Numbered from the stretch's first letter, positions 7,071 to 16,461 are shown. The stretch: 31,614 nt of DNA from UBA11475 sp045593005 (GCA_045593005.1 JAZNVV010000069.1:1-31614), one strand, 5' to 3'. The notes: generated by a model not told the origin, from the sequence alone. Numbers and translations: made by a program.

Positions 7071-10000
7071 TTATTCTAACGGAGAAACGCTAGGCGTTAA
7101 CACCTGTGGTGATAAACGCTTATATTCGTCTACGCCCGTACCTGCAGGAATAAGTTTACCGATAATAACGTTTTCTTTCAAGCCTACAAGTGGGTCAACT
7201 TTATTCTTAATAGCGGCGTCTGTTAATACGCTTGTCGTTTCTTGGAAGGACGCTGCCGATAAGAAACTTTCAGTTGCAAGAGCTGTATCCGTGATGCCTA
7301 AAAGAACTCTCTTACCTGCTGCTGGCATCTTGCCTTCTTCAAGCGCTTCAAGGTTCTTTTCTTCAAATTTAAAGAGATCTATCTTTTCGCCTGGAAGAAT
7401 ATCTGTATCACCAGGATTTTCAATTTGAACTTTCTTAAGCATCTGACGAATAATAATTTCAACGTGTTTATCGTTAATTTCTACCGATTGTGAACGGTAA
7501 ACCATTTGAACTTCTCTTAAGATATAGTCTTGCACGCCCTTAACGCCTTGCGTTCTTAAAATATCTTGTGGATATGCAGAACCACTCGTTAAAATTGTAC
7601 CTGGTTCAACCTTGTCGCCGTCCTTAACGATAACACTCGTGCCAAACGGAATTGTTATATCCTTTTCCGTGCCGTCGTTTTTCTTGATAATAAGGTGAAT
7701 AAGTTTTTCCTTTGTAGAAATGCTTACCGTACCACTATCTTCACAAACGATAGCCGTGTGCTTTGGCTTTCTTGCTTCGAAAAGTTCTTCAACTCTTGGA
7801 AGACCTTGCGTGATGTCGCCCGTTGATGCAATACCACCCGTGTGGAACGTTCTCATTGTGAGCTGTGTACCAGGTTCACCGATTGACTGCGCTGCAATAA
7901 CGCCTACTGCTTCGCCACGTTTTACAGGCTTGCCGTTTGACATGTCTTTGCCGTAACATTTAGCGCATACACCGTTTTTACATTTACAACTGAATACGCT
8001 TCTTATTCTAACAGACTTAATGCCTGCCTTTTCAATCTTTTCTGCTTGATCGTCGGTAATCATAGTATCGTTAGCAACGATAACTTCACCCGTAGCAGGG
8101 TCTACAACGTCACCGATAACAAATCTACCTTTAATTCTGTCAACTAAAGATTCAACAACCTTACCGTTTGTATCTAAAATTGCAGAAACTACCATACCGT
8201 TAGAGTCGCCACAATCTTCTTCCGTTACAACTACTTCGTGTGAAACGTCTACAAGACGTCTTGTAAGATAACCGGAGTTAGCCGTTTTAAGAGCTGTATC
8301 AGCCATACCCTTTCTACCACCGTGGGAAGAAATAAAGTATTCAAGAATAGTCAAACCTTCACGGAAGTTAGATTTAACTGGAATTTCAATAGTACGACCG
8401 TTAGGGTCACTCATGTTACCACGCATAGCCGCTAACTGTTTAATCTGGTCGATAGAACCACGGGCACCAGAGTCAGCCATCATCCAAATAGGGTTGTAAT
8501 CGTCAAGCGTTTTCTTAAGTTCTTCAGTAACGTCAGCCGTTGCTTTACCCCAAATTTCGATAACCTTTTTGTATCTTTCATTTTCCGTGATATAACCACG
8601 TTTGAAGAATTTATTAATCTTTAATACTTCTTCATCTGCTTTAGCAAGGATTTCCTTTTTTGCAGCAGGAACGTTCATGTCAAAGACTGACGTCGTGATA
8701 GACGCAATCGTTGAGAATTTGTAGCCTAAAGACTTAATTCTGTCAAGAACTTCACCCGTAGTTTTTGCGCCGTGCACTTTGAAACTATAATCTACGATTT
8801 TTGAAAGTTGTTTCTTTTTAACAACGAAGTCGATTTCGTAAGCAAGATAGTCTTCGTCCTTTTCTCTCTTAACAAAGCCAAGGTCTTGTGGAACGTTTTG
8901 GTTGAAAATAATTCTACCAACCGTTGTCTTAACTTTACCAGAAACTTCTCTGCCGTCAGGTAACGTTACCGTACGCTTAACGTAAATTTCTTCTTGAAGA
9001 CCTATAACTTTGAGTTGGTAAGCCATTATTGCTTCGTCTTCCGAAATGTATAGGTGTCCACTGTAAAGTTCGCCGTTTTCGTCTTCTCTACCAAGTTCGT
9101 TGTATTTTTTGCCGATTTCCTTTCTAACAAGCGTAAGATAGTACGAGCCCATTACCATATCTTGTGAAGGGTTCATAACCGGCTTACCGTCGGCAAGTTT
9201 TAAGATGTTATTAGATGCAAGCATTAAAAATCTTGCTTCTGCCTGCGCTTCGATTGAAAGTGGAACGTGGATAGCCATCTGGTCACCGTCGAAGTCTGCG
9301 TTGAACGCACCACAAACGAGTGGGTGTAATTTGATTGCTCTACCTTCGATAAGCACAGGTTCGAACGCTTGAATTGAAAGTCTATGAAGTGTAGGAGCAC
9401 GGTTTAATAATACTGGGTGTTCCTTAATAACTTCTTCTAAAATATCCCATACTTCAGGACGCTTTCTATCTACGTCGTTCTTTGCTGCTCTATGGTTTTC
9501 AGAAATGTGCTTTTCTAAAAGTTTTGCCATTACGAACGGTTTGAAAAGTTCGATAGCCATTTCCTTTGGAAGACCACATTGATAGAGTTTGAGTTCAGGA
9601 CCTACGACGATAACCGAACGACCGGAGAAGTCTACACGCTTACCTAAAAGGTTCTGTCTAAATCTACCCTGTTTACCTTTGAGCATTTGTGAAAGCGATT
9701 TAAGCGCTCTGTTTGACGCACCCTTTACAGGGTTAGAACGCTTGTCGTTTTCTATTAATGAGTCTACGGCTTCTTGTAACATTCTCTTTTCGTTACGAAT
9801 CATAATGTCAGGAGCGCCGTATTCAATATATTTTTTAAGTCTGTTGTTTCTATTTATTACACGTCTATAAAGTTCGTTAAGGTCAGATGCGGCAAATCTA
9901 CCACCGTCTAACGCAACGAGTGGACGTATGTTTGCAGGGAGCACTGGCAATACGTCTAAAATCATCCATTCAGGCTTATTTTTGCTACGTCTAAATGCTT

Positions 10001-10637
10001 CGATAATTTCTATTCTTTTTACTGCTCTCATGCGCTTTTGGCTTGAACCACTTTCGTTGATGATTTTATGAAGTTTATCTGCTTCAGCATCAAGGTCGAT
10101 AGCCATAAGCAATTCTTTAATTGCTTCAGCGCCGATACCTGTTTTGAAAGAATTGTAACCGTATTTATCTTCGGCTTCCATCTTTTCAAGGTCGGTTAAA
10201 ACCTGCTTGTAGGATAAGTCCGTTGCACCTGGATCAAGAACGATATGTGACGAGAATGCGAGTACGCTATCAATATCCTTTGGACTCATATCTAAAATGA
10301 GTGGGATTTTAGAACCTCTGTACCAAATATGAGCAACTGGTGCTGCAAGTTCGATATGGCCCATTCTTTCACGTCTAACTGTCTTTTTAGTGAGTTCAAC
10401 GCCACACTTGTCGCATACTATACCCTTGTATCTTGGGCCTCTATATTTACCACAATGGCATTGATAATCGTTTACTGGTCCGAAAATCTTTTCGCAGAAC
10501 AAACCACCCATTTCTGGTTTTTGAGTTCTGTAATTGATTGTTTCAGACTTGGTAACTTCACCGTAAGACCATTCTCTGATGCGTTCAGGGGATGCTACGC
10601 CTATTTGTATTGAATCAAAATTGTTAAGTTCAAACAT
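7071..10637 (-). CDS. rpoC: RNA polymerase subunit beta'
   Basis: This is the catalytic large subunit of RNA polymerase, with 1188 residues. Zinc site 1 uses C60, C62, C75 and C78. The active-site Mg-binding motif NADFDGDQM is at 446-454. The second zinc cluster (CGDSNGM, then CKCKNGVCAKC) and the GEPGTQLTMRTFHTGG stretch of the trigger-loop region are also visible. The ATG at 10637 is preceded by GGGAGGT, and rpoB ends 18 bases upstream, so the two are cotranscribed. The size is normal for Bacillota, without the large lineage insertions of Proteobacteria. Confidence 0.98.
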   Translation of the reverse strand: MFELNNFDSIQIGVASPERIREWSYGEVTKSETINYRTQKPEMGGLFCEKIFGPVNDYQCHCGKYRGPRYKGIVCDKCGVELTKKTVRRERMGHIELAAPVAHIWYRGSKIPLILDMSPKDIDSVLAFSSHIVLDPGATDLSYKQVLTDLEKMEAEDKYGYNSFKTGIGAEAIKELLMAIDLDAEADKLHKIINESGSSQKRMRAVKRIEIIEAFRRSKNKPEWMILDVLPVLPANIRPLVALDGGRFAASDLNELYRRVINRNNRLKKYIEYGAPDIMIRNEKRMLQEAVDSLIENDKRSNPVKGASNRALKSLSQMLKGKQGRFRQNLLGKRVDFSGRSVIVVGPELKLYQCGLPKEMAIELFKPFVMAKLLEKHISENHRAAKNDVDRKRPEVWDILEEVIKEHPVLLNRAPTLHRLSIQAFEPVLIEGRAIKLHPLVCGAFNADFDGDQMAIHVPLSIEAQAEARFLMLASNNILKLADGKPVMNPSQDMVMGSYYLTLVRKEIGKKYNELGREDENGELYSGHLYISEDEAIMAYQLKVIGLQEEIYVKRTVTLPDGREVSGKVKTTVGRIIFNQNVPQDLGFVKREKDEDYLAYEIDFVVKKKQLSKIVDYSFKVHGAKTTGEVLDRIKSLGYKFSTIASITTSVFDMNVPAAKKEILAKADEEVLKINKFFKRGYITENERYKKVIEIWGKATADVTEELKKTLDDYNPIWMMADSGARGSIDQIKQLAAMRGNMSDPNGRTIEIPVKSNFREGLTILEYFISSHGGRKGMADTALKTANSGYLTRRLVDVSHEVVVTEEDCGDSNGMVVSAILDTNGKVVESLVDRIKGRFVIGDVVDPATGEVIVANDTMITDDQAEKIEKAGIKSVRIRSVFSCKCKNGVCAKCYGKDMSNGKPVKRGEAVGVIAAQSIGEPGTQLTMRTFHTGGIASTGDITQGLPRVEELFEARKPKHTAIVCEDSGTVSISTKEKLIHLIIKKNDGTEKDITIPFGTSVIVKDGDKVEPGTILTSGSAYPQDILRTQGVKGVQDYILREVQMVYRSQSVEINDKHVEIIIRQMLKKVQIENPGDTDILPGEKIDLFKFEEKNLEALEEGKMPAAGKRVLLGITDTALATESFLSAASFQETTSVLTDAAIKNKVDPLVGLKENVIIGKLIPAGTGVDEYKRLSPQVLTPSVSPLE

Positions 10638-10655
10638 TATTATAATTACCTCCCC

Positions 10656-13600
10656 TTAATCTTCGTCAGACACTAAATCGTCTTCCGTTAAAAAGTCGCC
10701 GTCGCCAAACAAATCGTCTTCATCATCAAAAGAGAAGTCGTCGTCTGTTGGAACAGTTGTGTCGATAGAATCGTCATCGTCGCCAAAGAGTTCTTTAGAC
10801 ATAAAGTCGAATTCGCCTGCATCAAGATCAGGTACGTCAAATCCTTCGATTTCGTCGTCGGATGGAACGTCAATTTCAATACTTTCGCCTTTAAATCTTG
10901 GCGTATCGGTTTCGTTATCTTCTTCAAGATATTTAAGGGATAATTCTTCGCTATCTTCAGTAAGAACTTTAACGTCAAGCGCTAAACCTTGTAATTCTTT
11001 CATTAATACTTTGAAAGATTCAGGAATACCAGGCTGACCGATATTCTTACCACAAACGATTGATTGATACGTCTTATCTCTACCGTAAATATCGTCAGAT
11101 TTTACAGTTAAGATTTCTTGTAAAATATGAGCAGCGCCGTACGCTTCAAGAGCCCAAACTTCCATTTCACCAAAACGCTGACCACCCTTTTGGGCTTTAC
11201 CACCGAGTGGCTGTTGCGTTACAAGGCTGTATGGTCCTGTAGAACGTGCGTGCATCTTATCGTCAACCAAGTGGTGAAGTTTAATCATATACATTTGACC
11301 AACCGTTGCTCTGTTTTCAAACGGTTCACCAGTTCTTCCGTCGTAAAGTTGAATTTTACCATCAACTTCGCCTTGTGGGTTTACGATATTATTCTTTTGT
11401 AAAAGTTCTTTAATGTCTTCTTCCTTTGCACCGTCAAAGACTGGTGTGGCAATTTTCCAACCGATTTGTTTACAAGCGTGGCCTAAATGCACTTCAAGCA
11501 CCTGACCGATATTCATACGTGATGGAACGCCAAGTGGGTTGAGTACGATTTGAAGTGGTGTACCATCAGCAAGGAACGGCATATCAGATTCAGGTAAAAT
11601 TCTTGAAACGATACCCTTGTTACCGTGTCTACCAGCCATCTTATCACCGATAGAAATTTTACGCTTTTGCGCAATGTACACTCTAACTTCTTTATTAACC
11701 CCTGGTGGAAGTTCATCTTTTTTAGAGCGTTCGAATACTTTAACGTCTACAACGATACCACCTTCACCGTTTTTAACTTTTTCAGAAGTATCCTTAACGT
11801 CTCTTTCGTTGTTACCTAAAATTGCTCTTAAAAGTCTAACTTCTGGCGTTGCTTCCTGTTCGCCCTTTGGCGTAACTTTACCAACGAGAATGTCGTTAGC
11901 CTTAACTTCCGTACCTACTCTTACGATACCGTTTTCGTCAAGGTTTTTAAGTGCTTCTTCAGAAAGGTTAGGAATTTCTCTAGTGATTTCTTCTTCACCA
12001 AGTTTGGTGTCACGCGCAGAAACCTTCTTTTCTTCAATATGGATAGACGTAAATGCATCTTCTCTAACTAATTTTTCAGAAAGTAATATAGCATCTTCGT
12101 AGTTATAACCTTCCCACGACATAAAGCCGATAAGAATGTTTTTACCAAGAGCAAGTTCGCCGTTCTTAGTAGCAGGGCCGTCGGCTAAAATGTCGCCTTT
12201 TTTAACCCTTTCACCAACGTCAACGAGTGGTTTTTGGTTAAGACACGTGCCTTGGTTAGAACGTTCAAATTTCTTTAATACGTATTCTCTATCCGTACCA
12301 TCGTCTTCAGTTACAACGATAAGGTTAGATGCGACTGACTTGATAACACCGTCAGCCTTTGCTACTACCATAACGCCGGAGTCGTAAGCGATTTTCGCTT
12401 CAATACCTGTTGCTACGATAGCGTTTTCTGGGTTGAGAAGTGGAACTGCCTGACGTTGCATGTTCGAACCCATAAGCGCACGGTTAGTATCGTCGTTTTC
12501 AAGGAACGGAATAAGTGCCGTTGCAACGGATATAACCTGTTTAGGAGAAACGTCCATATAATCGATTTCCGATTTAGGCGCTTCGGTAATTTCTTCTCTT
12601 CTTCTGCACGAAACACGAGCGTGTACGAAGTGACCGTTTTCATCAATTTCTTCGTTAGCCTGTGCTACCGTGTAGTTATCTTCTTCATCTGCTGCAAGAT
12701 ATTCAACGTCTTCCGTTACTACAGGTTCGCCGTTTTCATCTTTAATAACTTTTCTATAAGCAGATTCAATAAAGCCGAATTCATTAACTTTAGCATACGC
12801 CGTGAGTGAGTTGATAAGACCGATATTTTGACCTTCAGGCGTTTCGATAGGACACATACGTCCGTAGTGCGTGTGGTTGATATCACGAACTTCGTTACTT
12901 GCTCTATCACGTGATAAACCACCAGGACCTAACGCAGAAAGTTTTCTCTTATGCGTAAGTTCTGCAATAGGGTTTGTTTGATCCATGAACTGCGATAACT
13001 GTGAAGAACCAAAGAATTCTTTAATAGCAGCAGTTACTGGACGAACGTTGATAAGGCTTGTAGGAGTAACTTCGTTTGCATTTTGCGTACCCATTCTTTC
13101 CTTGATAACCTTTTCAAGTCTTGTAACACCGATACGGAACTGGTTCTGTAAAAGTTCGCCAACGGATTTAACACGTCTGTTTGCCAAGTGGTCGATATTA
13201 TCCGTTACACCGATACCGTAGTTAAGGTCTAAATTGTTAGAAACTGCCGCAACGATATCTTCAACGGTAATGTGCTTTTGATTTAATTTATCAATAAGTG
13301 GACGAATAGTCTTGCGAAGTTCAGCATCAAGAACAAATTCTTCTTTAGCATCTACAAGTTCATAGAACTTAACGCAGGCTTGAACAAACTTGTTTCTAAT
13401 ATCCTTGTTCTTTAAGCTAACCTTCTTATCTTCAGGCTTTTCTTCTGCAGTAGAAATATCGAATTTTTCAAAAAGATAGAATAATTCGTTAATTTCTCTC
13501 TTGTATTCTTCAACAATATCGTCTACACTCTTATTCTTTGCTTCGTCAGCAATCTTTCTAGCAAATTTGAGCGCAGGGTAATAAACGGTATCTAAAAGAC

Positions 13601-14672
13601 CGAACTTTCTTGCATTGATACCGGTAATCGCTTCAAAGTCAACAACGTTATTTGCAATAATCTTATGCTTAACGTCGCCCACTTTAACGCTTATTTCGTT
13701 GATGCCGGCATTTTGAATAGCAATAGCCTGTTCTTTAGAAATAACTTCCCCTGCCATTACTAAAATTTCGCCGTCTTCATTAGCGATATTGTCGTAAGCA
13801 GTAAGACCAACTATTCTTGCAGACATCTTTAATTTTTTATTGAATTTATATCTGCCAACACGTGCTAAATCGTAACGTTTAGGATCAAAGAACGTGTTGC
13901 GAAGGTGAATTCTCGTACTTTCTTCGGTAGCGATATCGCCCGGACGAAGTCTTTTGTAAAGTTCAATAAGACCGTCTCTTTCCGATTTAGCAGTATCCTT
14001 TTCAATCGTTGCTAAAACCATAGGGTCTTCGCCAAAAAGGGTTGTCAAAGCATCGTTACTGCCGTAGCCTAACGCTCTTAAAAGTACGGTTGCAGTTAAC
14101 TTTCTAGTTCTGTCAACGTGCACCCAAAGAATGCCTTGTGAATCTTGTTCAAATTCAAGCCAAGCACCTCTTGATGGAATAACCGTCGTACCGAAAAGGT
14201 TTTTACCAGACTTGTCCACTTCCCCACTATTGTATACGCCTGGTGAACGAACAAGTTGCGATACGATAACACGTTCTGCACCATTGATGATAAACGAACC
14301 GTTATCAGTCATAAGTGGGAAGTCACCCATAAATACTTCTTGGTCCATTACTTGACCGGCTTCTTTATTGACAAGTCTAATCTTTACTTTAAGTGGTACG
14401 GAATAGGTTGCAGAACGATCTCTACATTCCTTTTCCGTATACTTGCCCTTTTCTTCTAGAACGTGATCTAAAAAGTAAAGTTCAAAACGGTCAGAGTAGT
14501 CGGTGATAGGCGAGAAATCTTCTAAAACTTCGCTTATGCCTTCTTTAATAAAATTGTCATAAGAGTCTTTTTGGATTTCAACAAGATACGGAATGTCAAT
14601 CGGTTCTTTAATTTTACCGAACGATTTTCTCGTAATCTTACCGCAATTTATTTCCCTCAAATTACGTGTCAT
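10656..14672 (-). CDS. rpoB: RNA polymerase subunit beta, with long acidic C-terminal tail
   Basis: This is the beta subunit of RNA polymerase. The ATG at 14672 (MTRNLREINCGKI) lies 8 bases after AAGGAG; an upstream GTG at 14681 overlaps the leader and is not used here. The rifampicin region (FFGSSQLSQFMDQTNP, then HKRKLSALGPGGL) is intact but has Lys where E. coli has Arg529. The conserved core continues through GDKMAGRHGNKG, then QPLGGKAQKGGQRFGEMEVWALEAYGA. At 1338 residues it is longer than most Bacillota beta subunits: about 89 residues at the C-terminus (nucleotides 10659-10925) hold 39 Asp/Glu and only 3 Arg/Lys. Two promoters and a long leader lie upstream; rplJ-rplL, the usual neighbours, are absent. 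Confidence 0.97.
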   Translation of the reverse strand: MTRNLREINCGKITRKSFGKIKEPIDIPYLVEIQKDSYDNFIKEGISEVLEDFSPITDYSDRFELYFLDHVLEEKGKYTEKECRDRSATYSVPLKVKIRLVNKEAGQVMDQEVFMGDFPLMTDNGSFIINGAERVIVSQLVRSPGVYNSGEVDKSGKNLFGTTVIPSRGAWLEFEQDSQGILWVHVDRTRKLTATVLLRALGYGSNDALTTLFGEDPMVLATIEKDTAKSERDGLIELYKRLRPGDIATEESTRIHLRNTFFDPKRYDLARVGRYKFNKKLKMSARIVGLTAYDNIANEDGEILVMAGEVISKEQAIAIQNAGINEISVKVGDVKHKIIANNVVDFEAITGINARKFGLLDTVYYPALKFARKIADEAKNKSVDDIVEEYKREINELFYLFEKFDISTAEEKPEDKKVSLKNKDIRNKFVQACVKFYELVDAKEEFVLDAELRKTIRPLIDKLNQKHITVEDIVAAVSNNLDLNYGIGVTDNIDHLANRRVKSVGELLQNQFRIGVTRLEKVIKERMGTQNANEVTPTSLINVRPVTAAIKEFFGSSQLSQFMDQTNPIAELTHKRKLSALGPGGLSRDRASNEVRDINHTHYGRMCPIETPEGQNIGLINSLTAYAKVNEFGFIESAYRKVIKDENGEPVVTEDVEYLAADEEDNYTVAQANEEIDENGHFVHARVSCRRREEITEAPKSEIDYMDVSPKQVISVATALIPFLENDDTNRALMGSNMQRQAVPLLNPENAIVATGIEAKIAYDSGVMVVAKADGVIKSVASNLIVVTEDDGTDREYVLKKFERSNQGTCLNQKPLVDVGERVKKGDILADGPATKNGELALGKNILIGFMSWEGYNYEDAILLSEKLVREDAFTSIHIEEKKVSARDTKLGEEEITREIPNLSEEALKNLDENGIVRVGTEVKANDILVGKVTPKGEQEATPEVRLLRAILGNNERDVKDTSEKVKNGEGGIVVDVKVFERSKKDELPPGVNKEVRVYIAQKRKISIGDKMAGRHGNKGIVSRILPESDMPFLADGTPLQIVLNPLGVPSRMNIGQVLEVHLGHACKQIGWKIATPVFDGAKEEDIKELLQKNNIVNPQGEVDGKIQLYDGRTGEPFENRATVGQMYMIKLHHLVDDKMHARSTGPYSLVTQQPLGGKAQKGGQRFGEMEVWALEAYGAAHILQEILTVKSDDIYGRDKTYQSIVCGKNIGQPGIPESFKVLMKELQGLALDVKVLTEDSEELSLKYLEEDNETDTPRFKGESIEIDVPSDDEIEGFDVPDLDAGEFDFMSKELFGDDDDSIDTTVPTDDDFSFDDEDDLFGDGDFLTEDDLVSDED

Positions 14673-14741
14673 TAAATACACTCCTTCAAAAAATTTTTTC
14701 TAATTTAATCATTTGACTGGACTTGCCGTCAAAACTGTTGT

Positions 14742-14770
14742 ATAATGTGTTTATCGGACAATTTTGTCAA
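14742..14770 (-). promoter_or_regulatory. Proximal candidate promoter for rpoB
   Basis: On the minus strand TTGACA (14770-14765) is followed after 17 bases by CATTAT (14747-14742), a 4 of 6 match to the -10. A weaker reading is TTATAC with a 19-base spacer. It would give a leader of about 60 bases. Confidence 0.45.
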
Positions 14771-14807
14771 ATTTTTAGGTTTTATCAACAATTTTTGCCC
14801 TTTTATC

Positions 14808-14833
14808 ACCCGAAAAATCAGCACTTTTCGGGT
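14808..14833 (-). promoter_or_regulatory. 9-bp hairpin in the rpoB leader
   Basis: ACCCGAAAA (14808-14816) and TTTTCGGGT (14825-14833) pair perfectly around an 8-base loop. It lies at about +43 to +68 of the transcript from the distal rpoB promoter, and upstream of the proximal promoter. It has no T tract on either strand; it could be an RNA element or an operator. Confidence 0.45.
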
Positions 14834-14881
14834 AAAAATTGCGATATTTATCGATAATATCCTATCATAATACAATTTACA

Positions 14882-14910
14882 AGTATAAACCAAACGTTTT
14901 TATTTGTCAA
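14882..14910 (-). promoter_or_regulatory. Distal sigma-A promoter for rpoBC
   Basis: On the minus strand TTGACA (14910-14905), a 17-base spacer and TATACT (14887-14882) make the best promoter upstream of rpoB. The start is predicted near 14875, giving a leader of about 200 bases. Confidence 0.78.
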
Positions 14911-15027
14911 GCGTTTTATTAAAATAAAAAAAATTAATTTTTTTGGACATTTTTAGACCTTTTTTTGCAAATTTTTTTGAACGTTAAAATTATCGTTTTT
15001 GCGTAATTTTTTGCAATAGGAACCACT

Positions 15028-15276
15028 ATGAGATTAGATAAATTTTTAAAAGTATCACGTATATTAAAGAGAAGAACTCTCGCTCAAGAGGCCGCTAAAT
15101 CGGGTAAAGTTTTGGTCGGTGGCAAAGAGGTTAAACCTGCCTATCGCCTAAAAATAGGCGACGTTGTAGAGATAAAATTTGGCAACGGTAGTGTTAAATT
15201 TTCTGTAAACGAACTTAAAGAAACAGTTAAAAAAGAAGATGCAGAAAAGATGTACACAGTCATTTCGGAGGAATAA
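15028..15276 (+). CDS. rqcP: S4-domain RNA-binding protein RqcP (YabO family)
   Basis: The 82-residue protein is almost entirely an S4 RNA-binding domain: MRLDKFLKVSRILKRRTLAQEA opens it, with GKVLVGGKEVKPAYRLKIGD following. The start and the C-terminal VNELKETVKKEDAEKMYTVI closely follow Bacillus YabO, now RqcP, which helps RqcH add alanine tails on stalled 50S-peptidyl-tRNA complexes. HslR of Proteobacteria is a relative. The ribosome binding site is weak (AGGA). The stop codon overlaps the ispDF start by one base (TAATG), so the two are translationally coupled. In Bacillus the gene sits near divIC and yabP/yabQ; none of these is here. Confidence 0.88.
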   Translation: MRLDKFLKVSRILKRRTLAQEAAKSGKVLVGGKEVKPAYRLKIGDVVEIKFGNGSVKFSVNELKETVKKEDAEKMYTVISEE

Positions 15277-16382
15277 TGGTAACACTTATATTGACCTGCG
15301 CAGGCGTCGGCTCAAGAGCAGGGTTTTCATCAAATAAGCTATTGCAAAATTTAGATGGCAAAACGGTTGTAGATAAGGTTTTTGACACTTGCTTTAATAG
15401 TGGTCTTTTTGACCAAATTGTTATGACGGCAAGCGATAACGACTACCCTGTTTTTTTGGAAAAATTTAGCGATAAAGCGACGATCGTTAAAGGTGGAAAG
15501 ACGCGATTTTTATCGGTAAAAAACGCTCTTGATTTTGTAAAAGGCGATATAGTTTTGGTGCACGACGGCGCACGACCTTTCGTGACGAAAGAGGTGCTTT
15601 TACGTTGTATTGAAAGCGTTAAAAACTACCGTTCAGGCATAGCGTATAGCGAACAAACGGATACGGTTGCAAAAATGGACGGCGACGGATTTATAGAAAC
15701 CGTTTACGATAAAAAAACGTTACGTTCAATACAAACTCCTCAAGGTTTTTATACAGAGGACATTAAAAAAGCGTTTTCGCTTGCTAATAGCGACGACTAC
15801 CCTGACGAAAGTAGCGTGTATTCGCAATTTATTGCTAAACCTAAACTTTTTGAGGGTGATAAAAATAATATTAAGCTCACCTATGCTGAAGATTTTGTAA
15901 AGCCTAATTTTAGAACGGGTGTCGGCTATGATTGTCATAGACTTATAGAAGGTAGAAAACTTATTTTAGGTGGAATAGAAATACCACACGATAAGGGGTT
16001 ACTTGGACACAGCGACGCCGACGTATTAACGCACGCCGTTATGGATGCCATTTTATCAGCAGTTGCCCTTAAAGATATAGGATACCACTTTCCCGACAGC
16101 GACGAGCGTTATAAAAACGCAGACAGTATGAAGTTGCTTGAAAAAGTCTTGGGTTTAATTGACGAAAAGGGATATAAAGTTTCAAACATATCAGCGTGCA
16201 TTATGGCAGAAAAACCTAAACTTTTGCCACATATCCCAGCAATTACCAAAAGCCTTGCAAACGCATTAAAAATAAAAACAAGCGAAGTAGGCATAGGCGC
16301 TACCACGCTTGAAGGATTAGGCTTTGTCGGGCGTGAAGAAGGTATTTGTGTACACGCAACGGCAGTAGTTATTTCTAAATAA
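15276..16382 (+). CDS. ispDF: Bifunctional IspD-IspF of the MEP isoprenoid pathway
   Basis: A fused enzyme for two non-consecutive MEP-pathway steps. Residues 1-208 are IspD, which makes CDP-methylerythritol from MEP and CTP: a glycine-rich loop (CAGVGSRAG) with Lys21, VHDGARPFV (95-103), and the TPQGF and PDESSVY stretches. Residues 213-368 are IspF, which cyclises the CDP-ME phosphate to MEcPP: the metal ligands are D219, H221 and H253, with GHSDADVLTHAVMDA, then FPDSDERYK, and GIGATTLEGLGFVGR near the end. IspE, the step between, is not in this window. IspDF fusions are known in other bacteria, so it is uncommon rather than new. It is coupled to rqcP and ends before a bidirectional terminator. 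Confidence 0.95.
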   Translation: MVTLILTCAGVGSRAGFSSNKLLQNLDGKTVVDKVFDTCFNSGLFDQIVMTASDNDYPVFLEKFSDKATIVKGGKTRFLSVKNALDFVKGDIVLVHDGARPFVTKEVLLRCIESVKNYRSGIAYSEQTDTVAKMDGDGFIETVYDKKTLRSIQTPQGFYTEDIKKAFSLANSDDYPDESSVYSQFIAKPKLFEGDKNNIKLTYAEDFVKPNFRTGVGYDCHRLIEGRKLILGGIEIPHDKGLLGHSDADVLTHAVMDAILSAVALKDIGYHFPDSDERYKNADSMKLLEKVLGLIDEKGYKVSNISACIMAEKPKLLPHIPAITKSLANALKIKTSEVGIGATTLEGLGFVGREEGICVHATAVVISK

Positions 16383-16422
16383 CGTATATTATATAATAAT
16401 GTTTAAAGAAATTTTGCATTAA

Positions 16423-16448
16423 AAAAGGCGCTCAACCGAGCGCCTTTT
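16423..16448. terminator. Bidirectional terminator between ispDF and the NSS symporter
   Basis: AAAAGGCGCTC (16423-16433) pairs perfectly with GAGCGCCTTTT (16438-16448) around the loop AACC. The plus strand runs on as TTTTATTGTTT and the minus strand as six T, so it serves both convergent genes. Confidence 0.92.
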
Positions 16449-16461
16449 ATTGTTTAATTAA

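Larger units (their letters stand above)
14673..15027. other. Divergent rpoB / rqcP regulatory region
   Basis: This 355-base non-coding stretch separates rpoB (minus) from rqcP (plus). It holds two minus-strand sigma-A promoter candidates for rpoB and a 9-bp hairpin within the rpoB leader. The rqcP side (about 14930-15020) is extremely T-rich, and no convincing promoter for rqcP could be picked: TAAAAT near 15000 has no good -35 partner. No ORF of note lies within. Confidence 0.7.

Noticed and set aside
11617..12102. 161-codon open frame on the plus strand opposite rpoB
   Set aside because: It is antisense to a conserved core gene, is serine/leucine-rich low-complexity in translation, and has no ribosome binding site or family resemblance. 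The similar plus-strand frames opposite rpoC, fusA, adhE and pta are rejected for the same reasons.
14711..14746. Plus-strand promoter TTGACT / TATAAT between rpoB and rqcP
   Set aside because: The spacer is 22 bases, and the hexamer at 17 bases (TGGACT) is weak; it would also give rqcP a leader of about 280 bases.
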